A stretch of DNA of 48,494 nt from Eubacterium sp. AM49-13BH (GCF_003464165.1 NZ_QSEK01000023.1:1-48494); one strand, 5' to 3'; shown: positions 34,280-46,095, counted from the stretch's first letter. Notes: generated by a model not told the origin, from the letters alone. A program made the numbers and translations.

Positions 34280-35776
34280 ATGCAGAGATTAAACAAGAGT
34301 ATTACACATGCAGTTGACAGACCTGTTAAGGTTATGCAGTTCGGTGAGGGTAACTTCCTTAGAGCATTCGTTGATTATATCTTCGATGTAACTAATGAGA
34401 AGACAGATTTCAACGGTGGTGTTGTTATCGTTAAGCCTATCGAGTTCGGTACACTTGAGAGATTCCATGATCAGGAATGCCAGTATACACTTCAGTTAAG
34501 AGGTTTTGTTGATGGAGAGCCTAAGGAAATCACACGTCAGATTACATCAGTAGTAGATGCAGTTGCAGCTATTGAGGATTATGACAAGTACATTGAGTAT
34601 GGTACAAGCGAGACTCTTAGATTCATCGTTTCTAATACAACAGAGGCTGGTATCGTATTTGACGAGACAGATAACGATCCTAATGCACGTCCTCCTAAGA
34701 CATACCCAGGAAAGCTTACACAGCTCCTTTACAAGAGATATCAGAAGTTCAACGGGGCAGCAGATAAGGGACTTATCTTACTTCCATGTGAGCTTATCGC
34801 TGATAATGGTATTGAATTAAAGAAGTGCATCATGAAGTTTATTGAGCTTTGGGGTCTTGAAGATGGATTCAAGGATTGGGTTAACAATTACTGTTCATTC
34901 TGCCCAACACTTGTAGATAGAATTGTTCCAGGATATCCAAGAGAAGACGCAGCTAAGCTTTGCGAGGAGTGGGGATATGAGGATCAGCTTATCGACAGAG
35001 CAGAAGTATTCGGTCTTTGGGTTGTAGAGAGTGATTCTAACCTTCCACTTGAGCAGCTTGAGAAGGAACTTCCATTCAAGGAAGCTGGACTTAATGTAGT
35101 ATTTACTAAGGATCATCATCCATATAAGGAAAGAAAGGTAAGAATTCTTAACGGATCTCATACATCATTTGTATTAGCTTCATTCCTTGCTGGTAATGAC
35201 AATGTAGAGAATTCTATGAAGGATCCTGTAATCAGAAAGTACATGGAAGAGACACTTTACAATGAAGTTATTCCTACACTTTCACTTTCTAAGGAAGATT
35301 GCGAAGAGTTCGCTAAGGCTGTTATTGACAGATTCCTTAACCCATTCGTAGACCATAGATTATTAAGCATTTCACTTAACTCAGTATCTAAGTGGGAAGC
35401 TAGATGTTTACCTTCATTCTTAGGATATGTTAACAAGTTTAACAAGCTCCCTAAGTACCTTACATTCTCTATCGCAGCACTTATGAGCTTCTATACATCA
35501 CAGACAGAAGCTGAGTTCAACGGCGGTATTGTATTAAAGGGTGACAGAAACGGTGAAGAGTACAACATCACAGATGACAAGGCTGTTCTTGATTTCTTCA
35601 GAGATAATTCAGGAAAGTCTGCTAAGGAATTCACACATGCTTACTTAAGCAATACTAAGTTCTTCGGTGGCGAGGATCTTTCTAAGGTTCTTAACCTTGA
35701 AGAAGTTATTACTGAGTACATCACAGATATCAGAGAAAGAGGTATGAGAGCAGTAGTTAATGATTTAGCTGACTAA
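34280..35776 (+). CDS. uxaB: Tagaturonate reductase (altronate dehydrogenase)
   Basis: A 498-residue enzyme of the mannitol dehydrogenase family. The N-terminal Rossmann part has VMQFGEGNFLRAFVDY (about residues 19-34), and the C-terminal domain has RILNGSHTS and the lysine-containing segments typical of the family. It reduces tagaturonate to altronate with NADH. AAAGGAG precedes the start. A terminator follows, then uxaA. Confidence 0.96.
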   Translation: MQRLNKSITHAVDRPVKVMQFGEGNFLRAFVDYIFDVTNEKTDFNGGVVIVKPIEFGTLERFHDQECQYTLQLRGFVDGEPKEITRQITSVVDAVAAIEDYDKYIEYGTSETLRFIVSNTTEAGIVFDETDNDPNARPPKTYPGKLTQLLYKRYQKFNGAADKGLILLPCELIADNGIELKKCIMKFIELWGLEDGFKDWVNNYCSFCPTLVDRIVPGYPREDAAKLCEEWGYEDQLIDRAEVFGLWVVESDSNLPLEQLEKELPFKEAGLNVVFTKDHHPYKERKVRILNGSHTSFVLASFLAGNDNVENSMKDPVIRKYMEETLYNEVIPTLSLSKEDCEEFAKAVIDRFLNPFVDHRLLSISLNSVSKWEARCLPSFLGYVNKFNKLPKYLTFSIAALMSFYTSQTEAEFNGGIVLKGDRNGEEYNITDDKAVLDFFRDNSGKSAKEFTHAYLSNTKFFGGEDLSKVLNLEEVITEYITDIRERGMRAVVNDLAD

Positions 35777-35799
35777 TTAATAGCTCTTTGAATGATTAT

Positions 35800-35834
35800 A
35801 GAGCGGATGTTTTTATATTCATCCGCTCTTATTT
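35800..35834 (+). terminator. Hairpin between uxaB and uxaA
   Basis: A 10-bp stem (AGAGCGGATG / CATCCGCTCT) with a T-rich loop followed by TATTT. It could lower the amount of uxaA transcript relative to uxaB. Confidence 0.65.
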
Positions 35835-35865
35835 AATATAATAATCAAATTGAATTGGAGGATAT

Positions 35866-37353
35866 ATGCAGGATTTTATTAAGATTAATAAAGATGATAA
35901 TGTTGCTGTAGCGTTAAAGCCTATTGCTAAAGGCACAACTCTTAATGTTGCAGGAATTGATGTGACTACTGTAGAAGATATTCCACAGGGACACAAGTTC
36001 GTAATTAAGGCTATCAAGAATGGTGATCCGGTTATCAAATATGGTTTCAGAATCGGATTTGCACAGGCAGATATTCCAGTTGGAGCATGGGTTCATACTC
36101 ATAACTTAAAGACTGGTCTCGGTGAATTACTTGAATATACATATGAACCAGAGGGCCATAAGGATGTTGAGCCTACTGAACCAGCTTATTTCGATGGATA
36201 TATGAGAGAGAACGGCAAGGTTGGTGTCCGTAACGAAGTATGGATTGTTCCTACAGTTGGATGTGTTAACTCAATTGCAAGAGCAATTGAAACAACAGCA
36301 AGAGCTAACAAGCCAGAAGGAGTAGATGAAGTAGTTGCATTTACTCATCCATATGGATGTTCACAGACAACAGAAGATCAGGAGAATACAAGAAAGATTC
36401 TTGCTGATTTAATTAATCACCCTAATGCAGGTGCAGTTCTTGTACTTGGTCTTGGATGTGAAAACAGCCGTATTGAAGTTCTTAAGGATTATATCGGAGA
36501 GGTTAATCCAGACAGAGTTAAGTTCCTTCAGGTTCAGGATGTTGAGAATGAGCAGGAAGAAGCAGAAAAGCTTATGAATGAGCTTATGGCTTATGCTGCT
36601 ACATTTAAGCGTGAAAAGGTTAATGCAAAGGAACTTATCGTTGGTATGAAGTGTGGCGGTTCTGATGGATTATCAGGTATCACAGCTAACCCAACAGTTG
36701 GTCTTTTCTCAGATATGCTTGTTTCTAAGGGTGGTACAACTATCCTTACAGAAGTTCCAGAGATGTTTGGTGCAGAGACAATTCTTATGAACAGATGTGC
36801 TAATAAGGAACTTTTTGAGAAGACAGTTCACCTTATCAATGACTTTAAGGAATACTTCATTAAGAATGGTCAGGAGATTTACGAGAATCCATCTCCAGGA
36901 AACAAGGATGGCGGTATTACAACTCTTGAGGACAAGTCTTTGGGATGTACACAGAAGTCAGGAAGTTCATTAGTAAAGGGCGTTCTTGCATATGCAGAGC
37001 CAGTTAATACTAAGGGACTTAATCTTCTCAGCGCACCTGGTAATGACCTTGTTGCTGCAACAGCCTGTGCAGCTTCAGGCGCACAGATGGTTCTTTTCAC
37101 AACTGGACGTGGAACACCATTTGCTTCTCCTGTTCCTACAGTTAAGATTGCAACTAACTCAAGACTTGCAGGAAATAAGGGTAACTGGATTGACTTTAAT
37201 GCAGGAAGAATTGTTACAGATGATCTTCCACTTGAAGATGCAGCTAAGGAGCTCTTCCAGCTCGTATTAGATGTTGCTTCTGGTAAGAAGGTTAAGGCTG
37301 AGATAGCAGGATTCCATGATCTTGCAATCTTTAAGCAGGGTGTAACATTATAA
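35866..37353 (+). CDS. uxaA: Altronate dehydratase
   Basis: A 495-residue protein with an N-terminal SAF domain (about residues 1-90, VALKPIAKGTTLNV) and a C-terminal dehydratase domain (about 105-495) with GYMRENGKVGVRNEVWIVPTVGC (shown in part), THPYGCSQT and MKCGGSDGLSGITANP. Conserved Cys residues may bind iron. It dehydrates altronate to 2-keto-3-deoxygluconate, the substrate of KdgK at the window's end. TTGGAGGA precedes the start. Confidence 0.97.
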   Translation: MQDFIKINKDDNVAVALKPIAKGTTLNVAGIDVTTVEDIPQGHKFVIKAIKNGDPVIKYGFRIGFAQADIPVGAWVHTHNLKTGLGELLEYTYEPEGHKDVEPTEPAYFDGYMRENGKVGVRNEVWIVPTVGCVNSIARAIETTARANKPEGVDEVVAFTHPYGCSQTTEDQENTRKILADLINHPNAGAVLVLGLGCENSRIEVLKDYIGEVNPDRVKFLQVQDVENEQEEAEKLMNELMAYAATFKREKVNAKELIVGMKCGGSDGLSGITANPTVGLFSDMLVSKGGTTILTEVPEMFGAETILMNRCANKELFEKTVHLINDFKEYFIKNGQEIYENPSPGNKDGGITTLEDKSLGCTQKSGSSLVKGVLAYAEPVNTKGLNLLSAPGNDLVAATACAASGAQMVLFTTGRGTPFASPVPTVKIATNSRLAGNKGNWIDFNAGRIVTDDLPLEDAAKELFQLVLDVASGKKVKAEIAGFHDLAIFKQGVTL

Positions 37354-37375
37354 TTGTTATAATTGATATTAAAAT

Positions 37376-37412
37376 ACGGGGACTGCGAATACTGCAGTCC
37401 CCGTTATTTGTA
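37376..37412. terminator. Bidirectional terminator between uxaA and the GHKL kinase
   Basis: ACGGGGACTGC / GCAGTCCCCGT with a GAATACT loop. T-rich on both strands (TTATTTG on plus, ATTTT on minus), so it serves both uxaA and the minus-strand kinase. Confidence 0.85.
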
Positions 37413-37433
37413 TTTAAGATATCTCATAATTTA

Positions 37434-38741
37434 TCATATACATGCCTGAAAGTAGAATATCCCGTCTTTAGTAAAAAATGCGTATATGCCATTGTACTTC
37501 TCAACTACAGATATAATGCTTCGTATTCCGATACCATGACCTAATTGTGATGTTACAGGAATCATGTTGACAAATTGTGGTTCGTCAGAATAGGTATTGG
37601 ATATGTTAATGCATATTTTATTGTTTTTTTCAAACATTCTGATGGTAATAAGATGACTGTTATTTTTTTCAGAATCAGCGAGAGGATTATTAGTAGTGCT
37701 AATCTGGCTGGTGCAGGCGTTGATTGCGTTTTCTATAGCATTGGCAAGAAGGCTGCACAGGTCGGTAATCTTATACCTACTGAAGTCAGATGCAGTTACT
37801 GATATATGTGTGGTAATGCCTGTTTTGTTAGCTTTGCTTATATATGATGATAATATAAGGTTAATAGCTTCGTTATTGCAGTAGCGTGTAATCCGTGTAT
37901 TATCAAGACTGGTGTTGATTTCATTGATATAGTCCAGAGCCTGTTCTGTATGGTTATTGATAAGGCAGTTCTGTATGAAAGTCATATGATGTCTTAAATC
38001 ATGTCTGTAGATAGCTGCCTGTTTCTGATAATCAGTAAGCTGTGAAATCTCTTTTTCTGCCTGTGTTGCGGCTGCAGAGAGAATAATATTCTTACGTTCA
38101 GCAGTGTTTTTTTTGTTGGACAGATGGAGCGTAACTATTGATAAAGTGAAATACAATATTACAATGAAGCTGTCCATGAATTCAATTATTACAGCTTTAC
38201 CGGTATAGAGAAGGTCTGTATACACAGTGAAAGCATATTCAAGAATATAATAGGTTAAAGGAAGAAGGAAAAACAGAGATATAATTGTTCTGGATTCATC
38301 TTTCAGCCTGATTATGTATGGCGAAATGTATTTAACAACAATAAGCAGAAGTGGAATAGTGACTGCTATAGTTGTGATATCTGAAATCATATGAACCTGA
38401 GGGAATACATACATAGCAAGTGTGCCAAACCATTTTCTTGGAGTACACATGAGATATGCAGACATAACAGCAATAGAGGATATGTATATATTCTGATGAC
38501 ATATATATCTGATTATCAGAATCAGAGGAATATGTATGAATATAGGGTAGCATTTATAAAGAATCTCTTTGCCAAACGTGATGTAAGATACAGTCTGAAA
38601 TATGGCAAATGCTATAATTGTAAGGATATATAGGCGTTTATTATCTTCCCAGCATATTCCTGCAAAATAAAATGATACTATGATTCCGAATATCAGAACA
38701 AAACCATAGTTTATAAGGCTTAATATTGCGGCAGCACTCAT
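37434..38741 (-). CDS. GHKL-type sensor histidine kinase (AgrC-like), surface-protein locus
   Basis: A 435-residue kinase with about six or seven membrane helices in residues 1-210, a coiled linker, the His motif YRHDLRHHM (about residue 242) and a GHKL ATPase with SLLANAIENAINA and LGHGIGIRSI. It lies 29 bases after the LytTR regulator gene, so the two form one operon. AAGGAG precedes the start. The divergent neighbour is a giant surface protein, its likely target. Confidence 0.9.
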   Translation of the reverse strand: MSAAAILSLINYGFVLIFGIIVSFYFAGICWEDNKRLYILTIIAFAIFQTVSYITFGKEILYKCYPIFIHIPLILIIRYICHQNIYISSIAVMSAYLMCTPRKWFGTLAMYVFPQVHMISDITTIAVTIPLLLIVVKYISPYIIRLKDESRTIISLFFLLPLTYYILEYAFTVYTDLLYTGKAVIIEFMDSFIVILYFTLSIVTLHLSNKKNTAERKNIILSAAATQAEKEISQLTDYQKQAAIYRHDLRHHMTFIQNCLINNHTEQALDYINEINTSLDNTRITRYCNNEAINLILSSYISKANKTGITTHISVTASDFSRYKITDLCSLLANAIENAINACTSQISTTNNPLADSEKNNSHLITIRMFEKNNKICINISNTYSDEPQFVNMIPVTSQLGHGIGIRSIISVVEKYNGIYAFFTKDGIFYFQACI

Positions 38742-38770
38742 GGCTATTCTCCTTTTCTGATGTATATATA

Positions 38771-39484
38771 CTATTCTTCCATCTGGAATTCAAGGTACTG
38801 TTTTTTGATGTCTGACACACGTCTCTGCGCAACCGGTATAGTCTTGTTATTATTAAGAAGAATCTTTTCAGTATCAATAGTTCTGATGTAATTCATGTTA
38901 ACGATAAAAGAACGGTGTGGCAGAGTGAATTCCTTATGTGCCGTCAGGGTATCACATACAGACGAGAATACATCTGTAGATACCACTTGTTCATTGTTCT
39001 TAAGATACAGTATAACTTTTCTGTTAAGAGCTTCCGCATAGACGATGTCTGCCAGATATATCTTATGTATACCGAAATTGTTCTTGATGATAAATGTGTC
39101 ATGCTGTTCATTATGAAATGTCTCTATAATATCATCAATTGTATTGTACAAAGGTATCTTATCAACGGGTTTTAACAGATAGTTAAATGCCTTAACGGTG
39201 TAACTTTCTACTGCAAATTCCGGTGTAGATGTAAGAAATATTACAGGTGACGACTTGTCAAATGTGCGGATTTCCCTCGCAAGACTTATACCATCCATCA
39301 CAGGCATAATAATATCAAGAATATATATGTCATATTTCTCAAATTCGGCAGTTGAAGCAAGTTCAACACTACTAGAAAAACATTTTATAATGAAATTCTG
39401 ATTGTTGCAGGAAGCATAGGCATCTAATAATTCTTTGATTCTTGTTAATTCATTTTCGTTGTCATCACATACAGCAATCTTCAT
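38771..39484 (-). CDS. LytTR-family response regulator, surface-protein locus
   Basis: A 237-residue protein: receiver domain with CDDNENE (residues 6-12), phosphoacceptor in YILDIIMPVMDG (about 55) and LLKP lysine, and a LytTR domain (about 135-235) with SFIVNMNYIRTI and PVAQRR. The start at 39484 is chosen because AGGGAG lies before it; an in-frame ATG at 39499 overlaps that site. A TTGACA -35 box upstream (minus strand, 39588-39583) overlaps a possible LytTR half-site, which would fit autoregulation. Confidence 0.92.
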   Translation of the reverse strand: MKIAVCDDNENELTRIKELLDAYASCNNQNFIIKCFSSSVELASTAEFEKYDIYILDIIMPVMDGISLAREIRTFDKSSPVIFLTSTPEFAVESYTVKAFNYLLKPVDKIPLYNTIDDIIETFHNEQHDTFIIKNNFGIHKIYLADIVYAEALNRKVILYLKNNEQVVSTDVFSSVCDTLTAHKEFTLPHRSFIVNMNYIRTIDTEKILLNNNKTIPVAQRRVSDIKKQYLEFQMEE

Positions 39485-39535
39485 GGCAATCTCCCTCATA
39501 TTAATAAATAATATATTAAATAACTGTTAATTAAT

Positions 39536-39568
39536 TATATATGGCATTCGGCCAAATTACCATATATA
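39536..39568. promoter_or_regulatory. Inverted repeat in the divergent intergenic region
   Basis: TATATATGG (39536-39544) and CCATATATA (39560-39568), 15 bases apart, around CATTCGGCCAAATTA. It covers the minus-strand -10 box (CATATA on plus at 39561-39566) of the regulator operon, so it may be a control site. Confidence 0.5.
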
Positions 39569-39574
39569 AATCTA

Positions 39575-39642
39575 ATCGTTCATGTCAAAATATTTGTAAT
39601 TCACGCAGGAAACCTCACAAAACCACATAATTCAGGTATTAT
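39575..39642 (+). promoter_or_regulatory. Possible LytTR-controlled promoter of the giant surface protein
   Basis: ATCGTTCAT (39575-39583) fits the LytTR half-site pattern at 8 of 9 positions. A weaker partner sharing TTCA lies exactly 21 bases on (39596-39604). Then a poor -35 (CTCACA, 39614) and TATTAT (39637-39642) with 17-base spacing. The distances resemble those of the promoters at 6613 and 7517. Confidence 0.45.
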
Positions 39643-39712
39643 AAATACAACATATAGAAGACGGAAAACTGAATATTAGAATATGTGGTTATAACATAAA
39701 GGAGGCGTTAAG

Positions 39713-42700
39713 ATGAAAAGATTTCTGAGTATACTTTTATGTTCTGCAATGCTTGTTGTGTCAGTACCGGGAATGTACTATGCACAGGGATTTGAAAGTC
39801 AGTCTGCTTATGATGAGAGCAATCAGCTAAAGGAGATTGATTATCAGCTTAATGGAGGATATTACGTCAGTGGGTATGAAGCACCTTCTGAATATCCGGT
39901 TGCAGAACTACCGGGTAAAGATGATATTGTCAATCAGGGCTATGAGTTTGGCGGCTGGTATGATAATGAGGAGCTTACAGGTGAGCCTGTGAAGTCAATT
40001 ACGGATGACCAGTACCAAGGCGTAGTTGTCCTTTATGCCAGATGGATTGAGAGATATTATTATATTGACATACCAGCAAGCGTTGATGCAGATAAGGATA
40101 ATCTTGTAATATCAGGACATGCAGGTGGTTTATATGAGAAAGATAAAGTAAGTGTTTCTGTTTATTCTAATAATGAATGGAATCTTAAGAATGGAGATAT
40201 CAGATTAGGATATGAGTTATACAATGACGATATTAAGATGTCTCTTGTTAACAATTCAGTAATAGCAGAGCTTACAGCTACTGGCAGTGATAATACAAGA
40301 AAATATATGACAAGGCTGTTAGAAGTTCCTAAATATGCAGGAACTTATACGGATAACCTTACATTTGATGTTACATTTGAAACAACAAAATACAATATTA
40401 AATACGAAACTAACGGAGGAACACTTTATTCTGGAGAGAAGGACGAGCAGGACAGAGAGATTGAACTAGAAAAATCTGTTTTTGAGGCCGGTACAAAGCT
40501 TTCAGATCTTCCAGTTCCGGGAAAAGCAGGTTCAACATTCTTAGGCTGGTGTTATGATTCAGCGTGTACGAATTATGTTAAGCGTAGTGACAGACTTTTA
40601 AGTGATATAGTTCTGTATGCATCATGGGCAGATGAACAGGAACTTAAGACTGTAAGCATTGATACATATGCAAGAAGTTATGATGTTGATGCTAATGAAT
40701 TTACAATTACATTAACAGATAAGACAGGTAAGCTGACTAAGGAAGAAGTGAAGAATTATTTAACAATTAAGAATGTAAGTGATTCTTCTGAAGAAACTTC
40801 AATTGATGTTGCTGTGGGGAATGTATTAGATGATGGGGCATATACATTTATAATAAAATGCAATGGCTCATGGCAGGAAGGTTCTGGATACCGTCTTGAG
40901 CTTTCAGATGACAGACTTTTCTTCACAGGTTATGATTCGACAATAAGAGAGTACGATTTCACAGTATACAAGCCAGATGTAAAGAATGTTAATCTTGGTA
41001 ATGATATTAAATATATCAGTTCAGAAAGTTTAAGTAATCTTTTTGTTAATGGAGAGAGAACTGATAAGATTTCTGTAACAGTGATGACCGTTGGTTCTGA
41101 TGGTACAGTAAGTCAGGAGGCAACTAAGACAACAGGCAGCTTTACATATTCAGACAGTGAACTTTTTGTGGGTGATAAGATTGCAGTCTATGATGGAGAT
41201 GTAGTTCCACAATTAGATGGCAATGTAATTTCAGAAGATGATGTTTCTTTCTTTGAGATTACATCAGTTAATGACAATGAATATTCATATAGAGGAATGG
41301 CAGCAGAAGAGATTCTTTTTGTTCCAGATGTACTTCCTGTGAATATTGCCGATGATAAAGATAATGATTATGATAATGACAGCATTACAGTATTACAGAG
41401 CAAGATGACTTATGGAGCTGACAGCCATATGCAAGTCTTGGTCTAGATGAAGATACAACTGTGGATGCAGGAGATTATCTTGCAATTTATGAAGCTGGTG
41501 ATAATCAGATTCAGTATGCTCTTATAACCAGTGTTTCATCAGATAATGCAGACTATGTAATTGCCTATACGAAGGTAACATGGGATGAAGTACAGGCTGC
41601 AATGGATGTATATCAGACTGATAATGTCAAGGGCGAAAGTATATTAGAGAATCAGGATGTAAATAGTATTGAACAGAGTGTTGAGCAGCAGGCTGTTGAC
41701 AGTGGATTTGCACAGACCGTTGTTGATGAAGTTGCACAGGCTGTTGAAAGAACAGATTCTTATCAGGAACTTCAGGACTATCTGTCACAGACTATGAATG
41801 CAGATATCAGTATTGTACCTGTTGAAGGATTTTATAAAGCTGATAGTGGAAATAGTGAGATAACTATATATGGAAGTAAGAAACCAACAATAAAGCTTGA
41901 TCATGTAAGAGCAGAACTTTCAACTGGTTTAAAGCATTTTGATAATGTAAGCGGATTAAGACTTGCGCTTGATATTGGAGTTGAGATTTCTTTCTCTAAC
42001 ATGAAGGTAGTTGTTTCTGCTACATTTGAACAGGAAGTTAAGATTAATATTAATGTAAGTGGTAAAGCAATTTGGAAGGTATGGGGAATATTCCCATATA
42101 TTGATGATTACCGTGTTGCTGTTTCACTTGACCTGTATGATTACACAGGAATTAACTTTAATGTTAATGTAAAAACTGCTGAGGATGATAATGAAGAAAG
42201 CTCATCAAAGCTTGACGAAGTAATCAATGGGATTGCTGAAGAATTAAAGAGCATGATGGAGCTGGGAACTACATATATATCTGATAATTCTGATATGTCT
42301 ACGCGACTTGAGGAACTTGGAGATGGCGGTGAGAATAAAGAGATATCAGTAGCAAAGAGCCTTGCAGAGAGATATTCAGACATGCTTGATGATGAGGCTG
42401 ACTGGGTTGACCTCTATACTAAGTCTTTAACTGAGTCTCATGTCCGTGTAATCGGAATTATTGATATTGAGTTTAAGGTTGAATTTGTTGTTTCAGCTAA
42501 TGTCAACATATCCATGGGTATGACGTACTGGTATAAGAATGCTAAAAGATATGTCTACAGCATTATGGTATTTGACAGAAAGGTAACAAGTGACACTATA
42601 GACTTATGCGAAGAACAGTATGAATTTTCGGTGTATGCTATTGGAACAATAGGAATCCGTGCTGGTATAAGGCTAAGTGTTTCTATCGGTTTGATATCAA

Positions 42701-45700
42701 CCAAGCTTGCCAGCGTAGGCTTCATGGCAGAGGTTGGAGGTTATGCACAGGTATGGGGATATCTGTACTATCAGCTCAAATATGCTGCATCACAGGGCAG
42801 AACATCAAGTTCAATGGGTGCAATATACATGGAGATTGGCATGTATATGGAAGTCAAATTCCTGGCACAGGCACTGGCAGGAACTTTTAGCTATAATCCT
42901 ACACTATTTGAAAAGCAGTGGCCGCTGTACAGCGTTGGTGTAGTTGAAAATGTATGTGATTTTGCATACAATCAGGATTCTGTAAAAGATGTCAGGATGA
43001 AAAGAGATGTTAAGACTGTAAGACTTCCAGATACATATTTTGAAATGCAGTATCTGGATATGAAGGAAGGCCTTGATAAGAATGACGAGTATTTCAGAAA
43101 AGTATATGATGACAGTGACAGATACTATGTAATAGCAATGACCAATCCGGCATTCTCATATGACCCGGCTACTAACATAATTGCAGTTGATCCGGGTAGT
43201 GAACCTCAGCAGGATGGTGAGATGATAATCACATGGAAGAACCAGAAGGGATCATTTAACACCAAGCCAATTACAAGAAAGATATCTCTTCATTGGGATA
43301 ATTTACGAGATGGTTATTATATTGCATTCCAGACTAACGGAGGTTCTGTGGTAGATGCAATTGTAGTTAAATATGGCAGACAGATTACAAAGCCGGCAGA
43401 TCCTGTTAAACAGGGCTATACATTTGCAGGCTGGTACACAGATGAAGCATTCACTAAGAAATATAATGTTCCTGATGTAATGCCTAATGAAGACAGAATT
43501 GTATATGCCAAGTGGGAAGCAGCAGATACAACTTATAATGTTGTTGATTATGTTGAAGGAACAGATGGCGTATATAGTGTATTGTCAACAAGACAGGAAA
43601 CTGCCAAGACAGACGAAAAGGTTTCACCAAAGCCTAATGTAAGAAATGGATTTGCGACTCCGGCAGTATTATCACAGATTGTTAATGCTGATGGAAGTAC
43701 AACTGTTAATTATTATTATGCAAGAAATAAATATAACATCAAATTCATCTCAGAAGGAGAGACTGTTACTGAAGGACAGTATACATACGGAACGCTAATG
43801 CCAACACCTAATGTATACAGACCAGGTTATGAATTTGTCGGATGGGAGCCTTCTGTTACACAGACAGTTCCTGCAAAGGATACAACTTATACAGCAGTAT
43901 GGAAAGAATCTGATGATGTTGTATACACAACGAAATATTACCTCGAAGATGAGAATGGTAATTATAAACTTGATAAAGCCAAGATAAGCAAAGGAACAAC
44001 CGGACAGACTGTAACTGCTGACAAAGAGTGGTATGACAACAGCCGATATCATCTTTCAGGGGAACTTCCATCAGGTGTGGTTGCGGCAGACGGAAGTCTT
44101 ACGTTTAAAGTACATTATGACAGAAACACATTTAACATAGAATTTAATCCTATGGGTGGAACTGTGAACAGAGAGAAAATTACTGCAAGATGGGGTGCAG
44201 GTGTTATTACACCAGTTCCGGAAAGAGCAGGATATGCATTTGCAGGATGGTATACTGACAAAGAGTGTACAGAAGCGTTTGACGGAATAATGCCGGCAGA
44301 TAATATTATATTATATGCAAAATGGGAGGTTGGCAAAGTTAATTACACTGTAGAACATCTCATTGAAAAGCTTGATGGCAATGGATATGAATTATATGAC
44401 AGAAATGTATATACAGCAGATACTGACAGTGAAGTTACACCAGAAGTTAAGTATATGGAAGGGTTTACTCTGCCAGAAGTACAGACAGCCATTGTTAATG
44501 GAGAAGGTACAACTGTTGTAAGATATTTCTACAAGCGTAATGTACACAGACTGACTCTTGTACTTGATAACGGACAGGATGATGTTGTATACGATTACAT
44601 GTATGGAACTAAGATTGATGTTATTAATCCGGAAAGAACAGGATATACATTTACAGGCTGGAATGGTGATATTGTAAGTGAGATGCCTGACAGGGATATT
44701 ACTTACGTTGCTACATGGAGTATTAACCAGTACACAATCAGCTTTAATACTGATGGTGGTAGTGATATTGCACCTGTAACACAGGATTACAATACTGAGG
44801 TTACTGTAAATGAGATTCCGGTTAAGAAGGGATATACATTTATAGGATGGGACAATGATATTCCTGAGTATATGCCTGCCGGCAATATGGTATTAACTGC
44901 AAAGTGGAGCAAAGATGTATATAATATCACTTATAATCTTGATGGTGGTACAGCGGGTAATCCGGATACTTATGAGGTTGACAGTCCTGTTATTACGCTT
45001 GAAAGACCTAAGCGTTCAGGTTATACATTCCTTGGCTGGAGTGGAACAGGTATTGATGGAACACAGATGGATCCGGTAATAACAACAGGTTCTACAGGAG
45101 ATAAAGAATTTACAGCTAATTGGAAAGAAAACAGCTATACTATCCAGTTCATTCCATATGGAGATGGAACAACAGGCTCTATGGAAGACATGAACCTGAA
45201 ATATACTGACAGAGTATCTATCAGTGCTAATAAGTTCAAGAGAACAGGATATACATTTGCAGGCTGGTCATTAAAGGCTGGTGCAGATAAGGTATACAAT
45301 GATAGTGAAGTTATAAGCGGACTTGCAGAAGGCGATAATGAAAGACTTACCCTATATCCTGTATGGACAGCTAATAATTATACAGTACATTTTGATACCA
45401 AGAATGGCGATGCAATTGCAGACCGTACATTCACATATGATAAGAAATATCAGCTTCCTACAGCAACAAGATATGGATACACATTCCTTGGATGGTGTGT
45501 TGAAGATGGAGGAACCGTCACATACGCACCGGGTGCTTCTGCTGATAATCTTACAGGTGAAGGAACAGTTACACTGTATGCAGGCTGGAGTCTTAATAAG
45601 ACATTTACATACAGTCATCCATATTCTTACCGCGTAACAGATAACTCAAAGGAGGAACCTGTAAAGTTACATTTCTTCATAGATGGAGCTTCAGGTACTT

Positions 45701-46050
45701 CAACGAGTGGTAATGTACGAAACAATTCTATCTATATGAATGGTATATCTTTAAATGAGATAAAGAAGAATTGCAGTACAATGACTATTACAATCAGCTA
45801 TAACATCAGGATGGTAGATGATGGATATGCGGATTTAGATACCACATACAGAAAGAATTCTAATAAGGCATGGACCGGATGGCATGAAGAAGATGTGGAT
45901 CTTAAGAAGAATAACAATAAAACTAAGACTCATACATACACTATAAGTCTTAATGATGTTGATGCTGTATGCTACAGATTTGATGCGCATGGCACTGGTT
46001 CTGACAAGTATGATTTAAGCAATATCAGAGTTAGTGTAAGATTTGATTAA
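39713..46050 (+). pseudogene. Giant secreted InlB B-repeat (List-Bact repeat) surface protein, one-base frameshift
   Basis: A signal peptide (residues 1-25) leads a protein of 2111 residues once one base is added near 41426 (after GACAGC; restores YASLGLDEDT). Ten GYxFxGW-type motifs mark InlB B-repeats: two near the N-terminus (about residues 75 and 280) and eight in the last third. MucBP-like segments (for example VEHLIEKLDGNGYELYD) alternate with them. Residues about 113-222 resemble the small protein at 46626. A middle region of about 550 residues (with IWKVWGIFPYIDDYRVAV) is of unknown type. No LPXTG, dockerin or membrane anchor is seen at the C-terminus. Probably an adhesin or surface scaffold. 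AAAGGAGG precedes the start. Confidence 0.8.
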
Positions 46051-46055
46051 TTAAT

Positions 46056-46095
46056 AGTTCATACAGACTGGTCATGTTACCGGTCTGTATGAACT
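46056..46095 (+). promoter_or_regulatory. Long hairpin between the giant protein and the next gene
   Basis: AGTTCATACAGACTGG (46056-46071) pairs with CCGGTCTGTATGAACT (46080-46095), 16 bp with one wobble and an 8-base loop. No T run: it is followed at once by CCTAGGAGGG, the ribosome binding site of the gene at 46112. It may separate expression levels or stabilise the downstream mRNA. Confidence 0.6.
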
